A stretch of 64,000 nt of DNA from Pseudomonas sp. 31-12. Its GTDB lineage: Bacteria > Pseudomonadota > Gammaproteobacteria > Pseudomonadales > Pseudomonadaceae. This document shows, piece by piece, positions 23,138 to 32,616 of this stretch. A program made the translations under genes and the position numbers. Below the pieces are notes generated by a model. It was given only the letters and a program-made list of their open reading frames with translations. It was not told where the DNA came from and ran no database searches. Within the stretch, counting starts at the first letter, position 1. Each line of letters starts with the position of its first letter. Where the stretch lies: the NCBI RefSeq assembly GCF_003151075.1, contig NZ_CP029482.1, positions 5,642,001 through 5,706,000 on the forward strand, read 5' to 3'.

Positions 23138-24088
23138 GTGCTTTCAACCCGCCAATTGCGTTACTTCGTGGAAATCGCCGATTGCGGGAGTTTCAGTGCC
23201 GCAGCCGAACGGCTGTTCATTGCCCAGTCGGCCCTGAGCCGGCAAATAAAGGACATGGAAACCCGACTGCAAACGCCTTTGTTCCAACGTACTGCACGCC
23301 AGCCCCGACTGACGGCGGCCGGTGAAGCCTTCTTGCCCCGAGCCAGAAACCTGCTGAATGAACTGACTAAAGCCAGTGAGATGGCCACCCAGGTCGGCAG
23401 TGGAGAGCTCGGCACCTTGCGCCTCAGCCATTCCAGCACCGTGCCCATGAGTGGCCGTTTACTGCGAGGCATCAGCGACTATCTGGACCGGCACGTCGGC
23501 GTGTCCATGGAGATCGTCAAACTGTCTTCCGAAGCGCAACTCGAAGCGCTGGCCGACAATCGGCTGGATGTCGGACTGCTGCGCCTGCCGGTATTGCGCC
23601 AACGTGAAGGCGTGCAGATTGTTCCTCTATATAACGAGCGCTTGCTGCTGGCCGTGCCGCCCAATCACAGACTGGCTGTGGATAAGTCCGCGCAAGCCAT
23701 CGACTTGGCGCAATTGAAGGATGAGGCCTTTATCTCCATTCCTCATCCGCAACGTGGCGGATTGAGCTATCTGTCCGCCGAGTTGTGCATGCGCCAGGGA
23801 TTCTTCCCGAAAGCGGCGCGGGTGGTGTCGCGCAAAACCACGCAACTGCAATTGATTCAGGCCGGTTTCGGCATCGCCCTGCTGCCGGAATCGATGCAGG
23901 ACATTGCACCGCCCGACATCCACTTCCTACCCCTGGCCGATCCGGATTGCCACAGCACCGTCGCCCTCGCCTGCAAGCAAAATCCCACCGCGCTGGTTCA
24001 ACACTTCATCAATACCTGCACAAATCCCTGTGGGAGCGGGCTTGCTCGCGAAGACGGCGTGTCAGTCGACATACATGCTGAATGTTAA
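23138..24088 (+). CDS. LysR-family transcriptional regulator, C-terminus running into a REP
   Basis: DNA-binding regulator of 316 residues. The GTG at 23138 is chosen because the helix-turn-helix domain starts immediately (LSTRQLRYFVEIADCGSFS, then AAERLFIAQSALSRQIKDME). The substrate-binding domain follows (from about residue 90). The last roughly 20 codons are read from a REP element: CGSGLARED comes from the GTGGGAGC core, and the stop codon lies between the two REP arms. This tail is unlikely to be part of the ancestral fold. It is divergent from the TauE-like transporter gene, which it may regulate. Confidence 0.88.
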   Translation: MLSTRQLRYFVEIADCGSFSAAAERLFIAQSALSRQIKDMETRLQTPLFQRTARQPRLTAAGEAFLPRARNLLNELTKASEMATQVGSGELGTLRLSHSSTVPMSGRLLRGISDYLDRHVGVSMEIVKLSSEAQLEALADNRLDVGLLRLPVLRQREGVQIVPLYNERLLLAVPPNHRLAVDKSAQAIDLAQLKDEAFISIPHPQRGGLSYLSAELCMRQGFFPKAARVVSRKTTQLQLIQAGFGIALLPESMQDIAPPDIHFLPLADPDCHSTVALACKQNPTALVQHFINTCTNPCGSGLAREDGVSVDIHAEC

Positions 24089-24118
24089 TCCGCATTCGCG
24101 AGCAAGCCCGCTCCCACA
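24029..24118. repeat. REP pair overlapping a gene end
   Basis: Perfect 24-base arms (24029-24052 and 24095-24118) of the GTGGGAGCGGGCTTGC type. The left arm lies inside the LysR reading frame and its stop codon is in the loop; the right arm ends 57 bases before xseA. Confidence 0.85.
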
Positions 24119-24175
24119 AGGGGATTTTTGTTGGATCGTGGAGTTTGTTTGCCGAATGCCTTTAAACTGCGCCCC

Positions 24176-25555
24176 ATGATTAAAGATCCCTTTGCAAGAC
24201 TCGGCCTGGACCGTGAAGTCCTGACTGTCAGCCAGCTCAACGGCCGCGCGCGGGTGTTGCTTGAAGACGTGTTCAGCAACATCTGGGTCGAAGGCGAAAT
24301 CTCCAACCTCGCTCGGCCGGCGTCCGGGCACGTGTATTTCACCTTGAAAGACAGCGGCGCCCAAGTGCGTTGCGCGCTGTTTCGGCAGAACGCGGCACGG
24401 GTCCGTCAGGCGCTGAAGGACGGCCTGGCGGTCAAGGTGCGCGGCAAGGTTTCGCTGTTCGAGGGGCGTGGCGACTATCAGCTGATCCTCGACACCGTCG
24501 AGCCGGCCGGTGACGGCGCGCTGCGTCTGGCTTTCGATGCATTGAAAGAAAAACTCAGCGCCGAAGGCCTGTTCAGCGCCGAGCGCAAAGTGCCGTTGCC
24601 GGCGCATCCGCAGCGCATCGGTATTATCAGCTCGCCGACTGGCGCAGTGATTCGCGACATCATCAGCGTCTTTCGCCGCCGCGCGCCGCAGGTTCAGCTG
24701 ACGCTGATCCCGACCGCCGTGCAGGGCCGCGAAGCGACCGCACAGATCGTCCGCGCGCTGAAACTGGCGGACGCTCGTGGGTTCGATGCGCTGATCCTCG
24801 CCCGCGGCGGCGGCTCGCTGGAAGACCTCTGGTGTTTCAACGAAGAAGCCGTCGCCCGCGCCGTGGATGCCTGCGTAACACCGATTGTCAGCGCCGTCGG
24901 CCATGAAACCGACGTCTCGATCAGTGACTTCGTGGCCGACGTTCGCGCCCCGACGCCGTCCGCCGCCGCCGAATTGCTTGCACCGGATTCCAGCGACCTG
25001 GTGCGCCGGGTCGAAAGCCTGCATCGGCGCCTGGTGATGCGCATCCGCGACCGCCTGATGCGCGATCGGCTGCGCCTGGAAGGCATGTCCCGCCGTCTGC
25101 GTCATCCTGGCGAACGTCTGCGCCAACAAGCGCAACGTCTGGACGACCTGGACATGCGCATGCGCCGCGCCTTTGAACGCAGTTTGAATACCCGTCGCGA
25201 ACGGCTGATTCGCCTGGAAACCCGCCTCGCCGGGCAACACCCGGGACGGCAACTGGCGATGCTTCGTCAGCGCCTCGACAGCTTCGCCGAACGCCTGCCG
25301 CGCGCCATGCGCGAAGGGCTCAAGGCTCGTCGCCTGCAATTGCAAAGTCAGGTGCAGACGTTGCAGGTGGTCAGCCCGCTGGCCACCCTCGCTCGTGGCT
25401 ACAGCATTCTGCTGGATGAACGCGGCAACGCGATCCGCAGTGCCGAGCAAACCCACACCGGTCAGCGCCTGAAAGCCAAACTCGGCGACGGCGAGCTGCA
25501 AGTCCGGGTTGAAGACAATCACCTGACGCCTGTCACCCTTTCTTTACTGGATTGA
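24176..25555 (+). CDS. xseA: Exodeoxyribonuclease VII large subunit
   Basis: Catalytic subunit of exonuclease VII, which degrades single-stranded DNA from both ends and works in mismatch repair. It has 459 residues from the ATG at 24176 (MIKDPFARLGLDREVLTVSQ). The N-terminal OB-fold (about 20-110) contains VEGEISNLARPASGHVYFTL. The core motif RIGIISSPTGAVIRDI and the DARGFDALILARGGGSLEDLW segment are typical. A long coiled-coil helical arm follows, rich in Arg and Leu (about 270-400). The small subunit xseB is not next to it. The stop codon is three bases before the next gene. Confidence 0.96.
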   Translation: MIKDPFARLGLDREVLTVSQLNGRARVLLEDVFSNIWVEGEISNLARPASGHVYFTLKDSGAQVRCALFRQNAARVRQALKDGLAVKVRGKVSLFEGRGDYQLILDTVEPAGDGALRLAFDALKEKLSAEGLFSAERKVPLPAHPQRIGIISSPTGAVIRDIISVFRRRAPQVQLTLIPTAVQGREATAQIVRALKLADARGFDALILARGGGSLEDLWCFNEEAVARAVDACVTPIVSAVGHETDVSISDFVADVRAPTPSAAAELLAPDSSDLVRRVESLHRRLVMRIRDRLMRDRLRLEGMSRRLRHPGERLRQQAQRLDDLDMRMRRAFERSLNTRRERLIRLETRLAGQHPGRQLAMLRQRLDSFAERLPRAMREGLKARRLQLQSQVQTLQVVSPLATLARGYSILLDERGNAIRSAEQTHTGQRLKAKLGDGELQVRVEDNHLTPVTLSLLD

Positions 25556-25558
25556 TCC

Positions 25559-26380
25559 ATGTCGCGTTTTCTAGCTCCGCTGTTGTTGCTGTGCCTGACC
25601 TTCAATGCCCACGCCGACAGTTACATCACCCGCCTGTTGAACAAACCGGTGCCGGGTGGCGTGGCCGTGGTGGATCTGGGCGCTTCTGCCCAGGCACCGA
25701 AAGCCAGTTATCAGGGCAAACCGGTGCTGGTGGTCAAGGAACAGAACAACTGGCTGGCGATTGTCGGCGTGCCGTTGACCGTCAAGCCGGGCGCGCAGTC
25801 GATCAGCAGCGGCGGCCGTAATCTAGGTTTCACCGTCGGCAACAAGAAATACCCGGAACAGCGCATCACCTTGAAGAATACGCAGCAGGTCAATCCGAAC
25901 CCGGAGAACCTTAAGCGCATCGAGCGCGAGCTGGCCGAGCAAATCGCCGCCTACCGCACGTTCAGTCCGAACACCCCGAGCAACCTGCTGCTGGACAAAC
26001 CGGTCAACGGCCCGCTGTCGAGCAAGTTCGGTGTGCGCCGCTTCTTTAATGGTGAAGAGCGCAATCCGCATTCGGGCCTGGATTTCGCCGTGGGTGCCGG
26101 CACACCCATCAAGACCCCGGCGGCGGGCAAGGTGATCCTGATCGGCAACTACTTCTTCAATGGCAACACGGTGTTTGTCGACCATGGGCAGGGCTTTATC
26201 AGCATGTTCTGCCATATGTCGAAGATTGATGTGAAGGTGGGCCAGCAATTGGCTCGCGGTGGCGTGGTCGGGAAAGTCGGCGCCACCGGGCGGGCGACCG
26301 GGCCGCATATGCACTGGAATGTCAGCCTGAATGATGCGCGGGTGGATCCGGCGATTTTCATTGGCGCGTTTCAGCCTTAG
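25559..26380 (+). CDS. Periplasmic M23 (LytM-type) peptidase
   Basis: Secreted zinc peptidase or amidase activator of 273 residues that acts on peptidoglycan cross-bridges. A signal peptide ends FNAHA (about residue 20). An N-terminal beta region precedes the M23 domain (about 150-270). Zinc ligands are visible in NPHSGLDFAV (His and Asp) and in GPHMHWNVSL (HxH). The catalytic histidine region FISMFCHMSKIDV is also present, so the enzyme looks active rather than a degenerate activator. It follows xseA by three bases and is probably co-transcribed. Confidence 0.92.
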   Translation: MSRFLAPLLLLCLTFNAHADSYITRLLNKPVPGGVAVVDLGASAQAPKASYQGKPVLVVKEQNNWLAIVGVPLTVKPGAQSISSGGRNLGFTVGNKKYPEQRITLKNTQQVNPNPENLKRIERELAEQIAAYRTFSPNTPSNLLLDKPVNGPLSSKFGVRRFFNGEERNPHSGLDFAVGAGTPIKTPAAGKVILIGNYFFNGNTVFVDHGQGFISMFCHMSKIDVKVGQQLARGGVVGKVGATGRATGPHMHWNVSLNDARVDPAIFIGAFQP

Positions 26381-26403
26381 TCATCTGTGAGTCTACTGGC
26401 CTC

Positions 26404-26495
26404 TTCGCGGGCAAGCCCGCTCCCACAGGTTCCGAGTTGGATTACGAATGTGTGATCCACACCCGTCCACTGTGGGAGCGTGGCTTGCCCGCGAA
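26404..26495. repeat. REP-type inverted repeat pair
   Basis: Arms 26404-26427 and 26471-26495 carry the GTGGGAGC...GCCCGCGAA core, with one extra base in the right arm. The 503-base gap between the M23 peptidase gene and leuA holds this repeat, then AT-richer sequence and a short possible leader ORF. Confidence 0.8.
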
Positions 26496-26715
26496 GACGG
26501 CCTCAAAATCGCCGAAGCATCTCCCGACAACTTGGGTCTTTGCATCGACACAGCTCGACTTCTTCAATTGCGCATCCCTCAAGCCTCGCGCAAACATAAA
26601 AACGATCATTCCCATTCAAAGCAATAAAATCGCGACAAAATCGCTTTTTCGGGTATTCCTCTCAATTTTTTTCGACTGCTTGCCATCCTCCACCCCCGAG
26701 GTTAGGGTTGAAGGC

Positions 26716-26793
26716 ATGAAAACCTCTCACACCCTCATTCAGCTTCGCCAGCACCGCAGCCTGTGCCTCGTCAGCGCACGACTGCCGGGCTGA
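26716..26793 (+). CDS. Possible leader peptide upstream of leuA (25 codons)
   Basis: Short ORF of 25 codons ending 90 bases before the leuA start, with an AGGG ribosome-binding-like sequence about eight bases upstream of its ATG. The peptide is rich in leucine (five codons) and arginine and reads MKTSHTLIQLRQHRSLCLVS in its first 20 residues. Position and leucine content suit a leucine-responsive attenuation leader. A classical terminator with a T-run is not obvious in the following 90 bases, only a weak GGCCG/CGGCC stem at about 26850-26866. Existence and function are inference. Confidence 0.4.
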   Translation: MKTSHTLIQLRQHRSLCLVSARLPG

Positions 26794-26883
26794 ATCGCGG
26801 TGCCTCGCCCTACGCTTTTCCCCAAGAACAATTGATCCACCGGCAGGCCGCCTTTTTTCGGCCCACACAATAAGGATTTCCCG

Positions 26884-28563
26884 ATGAGCATGCTCAAAGA
26901 CCCGTCTTCGAAATACCGCGCGTTCCCGACCATCGATATCCCGGACCGCACCTGGCCATCGAAGACCATCACCGCAGCGCCGATCTGGTGCAGCTCCGAC
27001 CTTCGTGACGGCAACCAGTCGCTGATCGAGCCAATGGACGCGGTGAAGAAGCTGCGTTTCTGGAAAACCCTGGTGCAGGTCGGTGTGAAAGAAATCGAAG
27101 CGTCGTTCCCGGCCGCGTCGCAAACCGACTTCGACTTCGTCCGTACCTTGATCGAAGGCAACCACATCCCGGACGACACCACCATTCAGGTGCTGACCCA
27201 GGGCCGTGAAGACTTGATCGAGCGCACTTTCGAATCCCTGCGCGGGGCGAAGAAAGCCATCGTTCACTTGTACAACGCGACCTCCCCGTCCTTCCGCCGC
27301 ATTGTCTTCAACCAGGACAAGGAAGGGGTCAAGGCCATCGCCGTGAACGCGGCCAAGCTGTTCGTCAAATACGCCGCCCAGCAGCCGAACACCCAGTGGA
27401 CGTTCGAATACTCGCCGGAAACCTTCAGCGCGACCGAACTGGAATTCGCCAAGGAAGTCTGCGACGCGGTGATCGAAGTCTGGAACCCGACGCCTGAGCA
27501 CAAGGTGATCCTCAACCTGCCAGCCACTGTCGAATGCGCGACTCCGAACATCTATGCCGACCAGATCGAATGGTTCGGCCGTCACATCAACCGTCGTGAC
27601 AGCGTGATCATCAGCCTGCACACGCACAATGACCGTGGCACTGGCGTTGCGGCCACCGAACTGGGCCTGATGGCCGGTGCGGACCGTGTCGAAGGCTGCC
27701 TGTTCGGCAACGGCGAACGTACCGGTAACGTCGACCTCGTGACCGTGGCGCTGAACCTCTACACCCAGGGCATTCATCCTGAGCTCGACTTCTCGGACAT
27801 CGACGGCGTGCGCAAAGTCGTCGAAGAATGCAACCAGATCCAGGTGCACCCACGTCACCCGTACGTCGGCGATCTGGTTCACACCGCGTTCTCCGGCTCG
27901 CACCAGGACGCCATTCGCAAGGGCTTCGCCCAGCAGAAACCGGACACCCTGTGGGAAGTGCCGTACTTGCCGATCGACCCGGCCGACATCGGCCGCAGCT
28001 ACGAGGCGGTCATCCGCGTCAACAGCCAGTCGGGCAAGGGCGGTATCGCCTACCTGCTGGAGCAGGAATACGGCATCAGCTTGCCGCGCCGCATGCAGAT
28101 CGAGTTCAGCCAGGTCGTGCAGCGTGAAACCGATCGCCTCGGTCTGGAGATGACGGCACAACAGATCCACGCCTTGCTGCACAGCGAGTATTTGCAGGCC
28201 AACACCCCGTATGCGCTGGTCAGCCATCGCCTGCAGGAAGAGAACGGTCACAGCGCCGTGGAAGTGGAAGTCTCGGGCAAAGGCCAGGGCGAAACCAACC
28301 TGCACTGGCGTGGCAAGGGCAACGGCGCGCTGGAAGCCCTGGTGGCCGGCCTGCCAATTCCCGTGGAAATCATGGACTACAACGAACACGCAATCGGCGC
28401 GGGCACCAATGCCAAGGCCGCGGCCTACATTGAACTGCGTGTGAACGGTGAACGTGCGGTGCATGGCGTCGGCATCGATGAAAACATCACCACCGCGAGC
28501 TTCAAGGCCCTGTTCAGCGCGCTGAACCGCTCCCTGAGCCAGCCGGAAGCGAAAGCCGCGTAA
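26884..28563 (+). CDS. leuA: 2-isopropylmalate synthase
   Basis: First committed enzyme of leucine biosynthesis; it condenses acetyl-CoA with 2-oxoisovalerate. The 559 residues match the longer LeuA type found in Pseudomonas. The N-terminal TIM-barrel has the HMGL signature [14 protein letters not shown] and the metal-binding histidines in [19 protein letters not shown]. The [12 protein letters not shown] motif and the C-terminal regulatory dimer domain (about 430-559), which binds leucine for feedback inhibition, are present. It is a single gene, ended by a strong terminator. A leader ORF may lie upstream. Confidence 0.97.
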   Translation: MSMLKDPSSKYRAFPTIDIPDRTWPSKTITAAPIWCSSDLRDGNQSLIEPMDAVKKLRFWKTLVQVGVKEIEASFPAASQTDFDFVRTLIEGNHIPDDTTIQVLTQGREDLIERTFESLRGAKKAIVHLYNATSPSFRRIVFNQDKEGVKAIAVNAAKLFVKYAAQQPNTQWTFEYSPETFSATELEFAKEVCDAVIEVWNPTPEHKVILNLPATVECATPNIYADQIEWFGRHINRRDSVIISLHTHNDRGTGVAATELGLMAGADRVEGCLFGNGERTGNVDLVTVALNLYTQGIHPELDFSDIDGVRKVVEECNQIQVHPRHPYVGDLVHTAFSGSHQDAIRKGFAQQKPDTLWEVPYLPIDPADIGRSYEAVIRVNSQSGKGGIAYLLEQEYGISLPRRMQIEFSQVVQRETDRLGLEMTAQQIHALLHSEYLQANTPYALVSHRLQEENGHSAVEVEVSGKGQGETNLHWRGKGNGALEALVAGLPIPVEIMDYNEHAIGAGTNAKAAAYIELRVNGERAVHGVGIDENITTASFKALFSALNRSLSQPEAKAA

Positions 28564-28581
28564 AAGCGTTCGCTGAAATAC

Positions 28582-28616
28582 AAAAGGCCCCTAGGTGAAA
28601 ACCTGGGGGCCTTTTT
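28582..28616 (+). terminator. leuA terminator
   Basis: Stem AAAAGGCCCC.AGGT / ACCT.GGGGCCTTTTT around a GAAA loop, beginning 19 bases after the leuA stop codon and ending in a T-run. Confidence 0.9.
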
Positions 28617-28653
28617 GTTTGCCTGAAAATTATGCAGTGGCTGTCATGGCCTC

Positions 28654-28742
28654 TTCGCGGGCAAGCCCGCTCCCACAGTGATCGGGGTGAACATGATTTT
28701 TATGTACACCACCCATCCTTGTGGGAGCGGGCTTGCCCGCGA
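28654..28742. repeat. REP-type inverted repeat pair
   Basis: Arms 28654-28677 and 28720-28742 have the TTCGCGGGCAAGCCCGC / GTGGGAGC core. The pair lies between the convergent leuA and omega-amidase genes. Confidence 0.8.
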
Positions 28743-28768
28743 TGGGGCCCTATCAGGCTGCCGAGATC

Positions 28769-29560
28769 TCAGGTGAACTCGAATGTATCGGCATCCAGAT
28801 TCGCCGGAAACCGTGTGCGATAGGCTTGCAGATCCGCCGCATTCAGCACGACCTGGAACACACCATCGGCTTCGCCCGCACTGAGCAATGTCTCACCCTG
28901 GAAATCCAGCACCTGGCTATCACCAGTGTAGGCAAAGCCTTTGCCATCGGTACCAATGCGATTCACCGCCGCCACGTAGCACAGGTTTTCAATCGCCCGC
29001 GCCGGCAGCAAACGGTTCCAGTGCTGGCGACGTGCGCCGGGCCAGTTGGCGGTGTACAGCAACAGATCGGTGTCCTGTGCATCGCGGCTCCACACCGGGA
29101 AACGCAAGTCGTAGCAAATCAACGGTCGTACGCGCCAGCCCTTGAGCTCGAATTGCACCTGGCGCTCGCCCGGCGTGTAGTGGTTGTGCTCGCCGGCCAT
29201 GCGGAACAGATGACGCTTGTCGTAATGCCAGACTTCCCCGTCCGGCCGTGCCCACAGCAGACGATTGCGATGGCTGCCATCGGCGGCCTGGACGATCACG
29301 CTGCCGGTTATCACCGCGTCGAGTTTCGCCGCCTGGACGCGCAGCCATTTGCTGGTCGGACCGTTTTCTGCTTCGGCGAGGGTTTCCGATTCCATGGAAA
29401 AACCGGTGGTGAACATCTCCGGCAGGATAATCAGATCCGCCCCGCGAGCCTGCTCAAGCAATTGCTCGAAATGCTCGAGGTTGGCCTGACGGTCGTGCCA
29501 GGCCAGGGTGGTCTGGATCAGCGCGACGTTCAGATTGGGCAGTGCACTCAGATCACGCAT
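28769..29560 (-). CDS. Carbon-nitrogen hydrolase (omega-amidase-like, YafV type)
   Basis: Nitrilase-superfamily amidase of 263 residues. The catalytic triad is visible: Glu in LIILPEMFTTGFSM, Lys in HYDKRHLFRMAGEH and Cys in PLICYDLRFPVWSRD. YafV-type enzymes hydrolyse the omega-amides of 2-oxo acids such as 2-oxoglutaramate. The start overlaps the end of the aminotransferase gene upstream by 13 bases. That fits the idea that the aminotransferase uses glutamine and the amidase removes the 2-oxoglutaramate product, as in methionine salvage. The exact substrate is inferred. Confidence 0.88.
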   Translation of the reverse strand: MRDLSALPNLNVALIQTTLAWHDRQANLEHFEQLLEQARGADLIILPEMFTTGFSMESETLAEAENGPTSKWLRVQAAKLDAVITGSVIVQAADGSHRNRLLWARPDGEVWHYDKRHLFRMAGEHNHYTPGERQVQFELKGWRVRPLICYDLRFPVWSRDAQDTDLLLYTANWPGARRQHWNRLLPARAIENLCYVAAVNRIGTDGKGFAYTGDSQVLDFQGETLLSAGEADGVFQVVLNAADLQAYRTRFPANLDADTFEFT

Positions 29561-30696
29561 AGTTTTGCCGCTGCTTCACGCAACGTCTCCTCGCGTTTGG
29601 CGAAGCACAAGCGCACCAGGCGCTGGCCTTCAGGTGGTGTCTGGTAGAACACTGAAATCGGGATGCTCGCCACGCCATGTTCACGGGTCATCCACAGCGC
29701 CATCTCGACATCATTGAGGTCCGGGCGAATCTGCGAGTAATCGACCAGCTGGAAATAGGTGCCGGTCACCCGTTTGAAGCTGAAACGCGACGGTGCCAGC
29801 AGATCGCAGAACAGATCGCGCTTGGCCTGGTAGAAACCCGGCAGTTCTTCAATGTGTTCGGGATGTTCGGCCATGAAGTCGGCCAAGGCGTATTGCAGCG
29901 GGGTCACGCCGCAGAAACTGACGTACTGATGCACCTTGCGCAGCTCGGCGGTGAGCGCCGGCGGTGCGACCACGTAGCCGGTTTTCCACCCGGTGACGTG
30001 ATAGGTCTTGCCGAAAGAACTGACCACGAAGGCGCGCTGATACAGCTCTTCGTGATTCAGCACGCTGACGTGAGGCACGCCGTCGAAGACCAGGTGTTCG
30101 TAGACTTCGTCACTGACGATGTAGATGTCGCGATCCCGAATCAACGCTGCCAACTGGTCCAGCTCGGCACGGCTGATCAGTGCGCCACTGGGGTTATGTG
30201 GCGAGTTGAGAACGATCATCCGCGTACGCGGGGTGATCGCTTCGGCGAGCTTTTCAAAGTCGATGGCAAAATCGTTCAGGCCCAACTGCACATGCACGCA
30301 ACGACCACCGGCCAGCTCAACCGACGGCTCGTAACTGTCGTAGCACGGGTCGAACACGATCACTTCATCGCCGCTGTGGATAACCGCCTGAATCGCGCAG
30401 AAGATCGCTTGAGTGGCGCCGGGTGTGACCGTCACTTCATGGTCGGCATCCACGTTGACGCCGTAGCTGCGAGCAATCTTCGCCGAAATCTGCTGGCGCA
30501 GCCCCGGCAGGCCGGTCATCGGTGAATATTGGTTGTGGCCGTTGGCGATGTGCCGGCCGACCGCATCGCACAGGGCTTGCGGTGCATCGAAATCGGGAAA
30601 ACCCTGGGACAGGTTGATCGCCCCGGTTTGCGCCGCGAGCTGAGACATCTGAGTGAAGATAGTGATGCCGACATTCGGCAGCTTACTGGTGATCAT
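29548..30696 (-). CDS. PLP-dependent aminotransferase (methionine/glutamine transaminase type)
   Basis: Class I/II aminotransferase of 382 residues, close to YbdL and glutamine-methionine transaminases. Visible are the PLP lysine in VVSSFGKTYHVTGWKTGYV (about residue 230), the GATQAIFCAIQA phosphate-binding region, the NSPHNPSGALIS motif and the C-terminal arginine in RLVRLCFAKREETL. The opening SKLPNVGITIFTQMSQLAAQ is typical of the YbdL group. It overlaps the omega-amidase gene by 13 bases, supporting a joint role in transamination of 2-oxo-4-methylthiobutyrate or a related 2-oxo acid. Confidence 0.88.
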   Translation of the reverse strand: MITSKLPNVGITIFTQMSQLAAQTGAINLSQGFPDFDAPQALCDAVGRHIANGHNQYSPMTGLPGLRQQISAKIARSYGVNVDADHEVTVTPGATQAIFCAIQAVIHSGDEVIVFDPCYDSYEPSVELAGGRCVHVQLGLNDFAIDFEKLAEAITPRTRMIVLNSPHNPSGALISRAELDQLAALIRDRDIYIVSDEVYEHLVFDGVPHVSVLNHEELYQRAFVVSSFGKTYHVTGWKTGYVVAPPALTAELRKVHQYVSFCGVTPLQYALADFMAEHPEHIEELPGFYQAKRDLFCDLLAPSRFSFKRVTGTYFQLVDYSQIRPDLNDVEMALWMTREHGVASIPISVFYQTPPEGQRLVRLCFAKREETLREAAAKLCVI

Positions 30697-30771
30697 CGGT
30701 GATTCCCTGCTCTACACCCGGCTCTAACGGCGGCGCGGGAGAGCCCGAGGATAGCCCATCCGGCGCCCATA

Positions 30772-30803
30772 AAAAAAGGGCGCCTGGTGGGCGCCCTTCT
30801 TCT
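30772..30803 (-). terminator. Rho-independent terminator upstream of the aminotransferase gene
   Basis: Stem GGCGCC / GGCGCC around a TGGTG loop, with a run of seven A on the plus strand, that is, a T-run on the minus strand. It probably ends minus-strand transcription coming from der. Together with the next REP pair it fills the 310-base gap. Confidence 0.75.
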
Positions 30804-30823
30804 TATGCATTCACCACAGAACC

Positions 30824-30955
30824 TGTGGCGAGGGAGCTTGCTCCCGCTGGACCGCGAAGCGGTCCCATTACCTGCAACCGCGTTCGTTCAGCTAAACCGC
30901 GTGGGCTGCGTTGCGGCTGCTGCGCAACCGAGCGGGAGCAAGCTCCCTCGCCACA
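30824..30955. repeat. REP-type inverted repeat pair (GTGGCGAGGGAGC family)
   Basis: Perfect 25-base arms (30824-30848 and 30931-30955) with the TGTGGCGAGGGAGCTTGCTC core, 52 bases beyond the end of der. A smaller internal GACCGCGAAGCGGTC palindrome follows the left arm. Confidence 0.8.
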
Positions 30956-31006
30956 TCAAGCTCGCTGACCACAAGATGCCCGCACCAATGTGCAGGCAGT
31001 AGTGAA

Positions 31007-32476
31007 TCAACGCTTGTCGCGGCGCTTTTTGTCGGCCTTTTTGTGGTGCGACATCATGCGGCGTTTCTTGTTGACCTGACGGTCGGTGAGCGAGGTCTTG
31101 TTACCTTCATATGGGTTCTCGCCGCCCTTGAACTCGATGCGAATCGGCGTACCGACCAGCTTCAAGACACGACGGTAAGTGTTTTCCAGATAACGGACGT
31201 ACGACTTCGGCACCTTCTCGATCTGGTTACCGTGGATCACGATGATCGGCGGGTTCGCACCACCCAAGTGGGCATAACGCAGCTTGATCCGGCGGTTGTT
31301 GACCATCGGCGGCGCGTGCTCACTGACCGCATCTTCCAGGATCGTGGTCAGGCGGTTGGTTGGCCAGCGGGTGACCGCAGACTTGAACGAGTTCTGTACG
31401 GAGGCGTAGAGGTTGCCCACGCCCGTGCCGTGCAGGGCCGAGATGAAGTGGATGTCGGCGTAGTCAACGAAGAACAGTCGACGTTGCAGCTCGACCTTCA
31501 CGAAGTCGCGCTCGCTCGGCGTCATGCCGTCCCACTTGTTGATCGCGATGACCAGCGCACGACCCGACTCAATGGCGAAGCCCAGCAGGTTGAGATCGTG
31601 ATCGACCACGCCTTCGCGGGCGTCCATCACAAAGATCACCACGTTGGCGTCTTTGATCGCCTGCAGGGTTTTGACCACGGAGAATTTTTCGACTTCTTCG
31701 TGGATCTTGCCGCGCTTGCGCACACCGGCGGTGTCGATCAGCGTGTACTTCTCGTCATTACGCTCGAACGGGATGTAGATACTGTCGCGGGTGGTGCCGG
31801 GTTCGTCATAGACGATGACCCGGTCTTCACCGAGCATGCGATTGACCAGGGTCGACTTGCCGACGTTCGGGCGGCCGATGATCGCGATCTTGATCCCGTC
31901 TTTTTCGCTTGGGCCAGGAATGCGCTTGGCTTCCTCGCCTTCGGCAACGATCTCTTCCTCGCCTTCTTCCAGCTCGTCATCATCTTTCGGGAAGTCGCTG
32001 AGGGCGATTTCCAGCATCTGGGTGATGCCACGACCATGTGCACCGGCGATCGGAATCGCGTGGCCCATGCCCAACGGGGCGAATTCGGCGCGGGCCATTT
32101 CAGGGTCGATGTTGTCGACCTTGTTGGCAACCACGTAGGAACGCTTGTTACGTTTGCGCAAATGCTCGGCGATCATCTGGTCGGCGGCGGTGAAACCGGC
32201 CTTGGCATCTACCAGGAACAGAACGACATCCGCTTCTTCAATGGCCAGCAGCGACTGCTCGGCCATTTTTTCGTCCATACCGTGCTCGTCACCGGAGATA
32301 CCGCCGGTGTCGACCAGAATGTAGGAACGCCCTTGCCACTTGGCCTCACCGTATTGGCGATCACGGGTCAGACCGGACAAGTCGCCGACGATGGCGTCGC
32401 GAGTCCTGGTCAGGCGGTTGAACAAGGTGGACTTGCCGACGTTCGGTCGGCCCACCAGGGCGATTACGGGAACCAT
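31007..32476 (-). CDS. der: Ribosome biogenesis GTPase Der (EngA)
   Basis: Essential GTPase needed for 50S ribosome assembly. It has 489 residues from the ATG at 32476 ([20 protein letters not shown]), chosen over an ATG four codons upstream. Two tandem GTPase domains carry P-loops [12 protein letters not shown] and [12 protein letters not shown], with DTGG/DTAG and NKVD/NKWD motifs. They are followed by the KH-like domain and a lysine/arginine-rich tail. An acidic linker ([15 protein letters not shown]) separates the two G domains. It is the last gene of the long minus-strand series that includes bamB, 140 bases after bamB. Confidence 0.97.
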   Translation of the reverse strand: MVPVIALVGRPNVGKSTLFNRLTRTRDAIVGDLSGLTRDRQYGEAKWQGRSYILVDTGGISGDEHGMDEKMAEQSLLAIEEADVVLFLVDAKAGFTAADQMIAEHLRKRNKRSYVVANKVDNIDPEMARAEFAPLGMGHAIPIAGAHGRGITQMLEIALSDFPKDDDELEEGEEEIVAEGEEAKRIPGPSEKDGIKIAIIGRPNVGKSTLVNRMLGEDRVIVYDEPGTTRDSIYIPFERNDEKYTLIDTAGVRKRGKIHEEVEKFSVVKTLQAIKDANVVIFVMDAREGVVDHDLNLLGFAIESGRALVIAINKWDGMTPSERDFVKVELQRRLFFVDYADIHFISALHGTGVGNLYASVQNSFKSAVTRWPTNRLTTILEDAVSEHAPPMVNNRRIKLRYAHLGGANPPIIVIHGNQIEKVPKSYVRYLENTYRRVLKLVGTPIRIEFKGGENPYEGNKTSLTDRQVNKKRRMMSHHKKADKKRRDKR

Positions 32477-32616
32477 GCGGCTCTCCACTTCGTTATTTCA
32501 GAAAATACAAAAGCCGCTGCGAGGCAGCGGCTGGTGCTCGGGGCAGCGCTTGAAGGCGCCGCAAGCCTTGCAGAACAAGGCCGCCTGGGGGTTAAACCCC
32601 AAGCATAGTCAAATCT

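Noticed and set aside
26437..26793. 118-residue open frame from the REP to the leuA leader
   Set aside because: Its first part is REP sequence; only the final 25 codons, with their own ATG and RBS-like sequence, are plausible.
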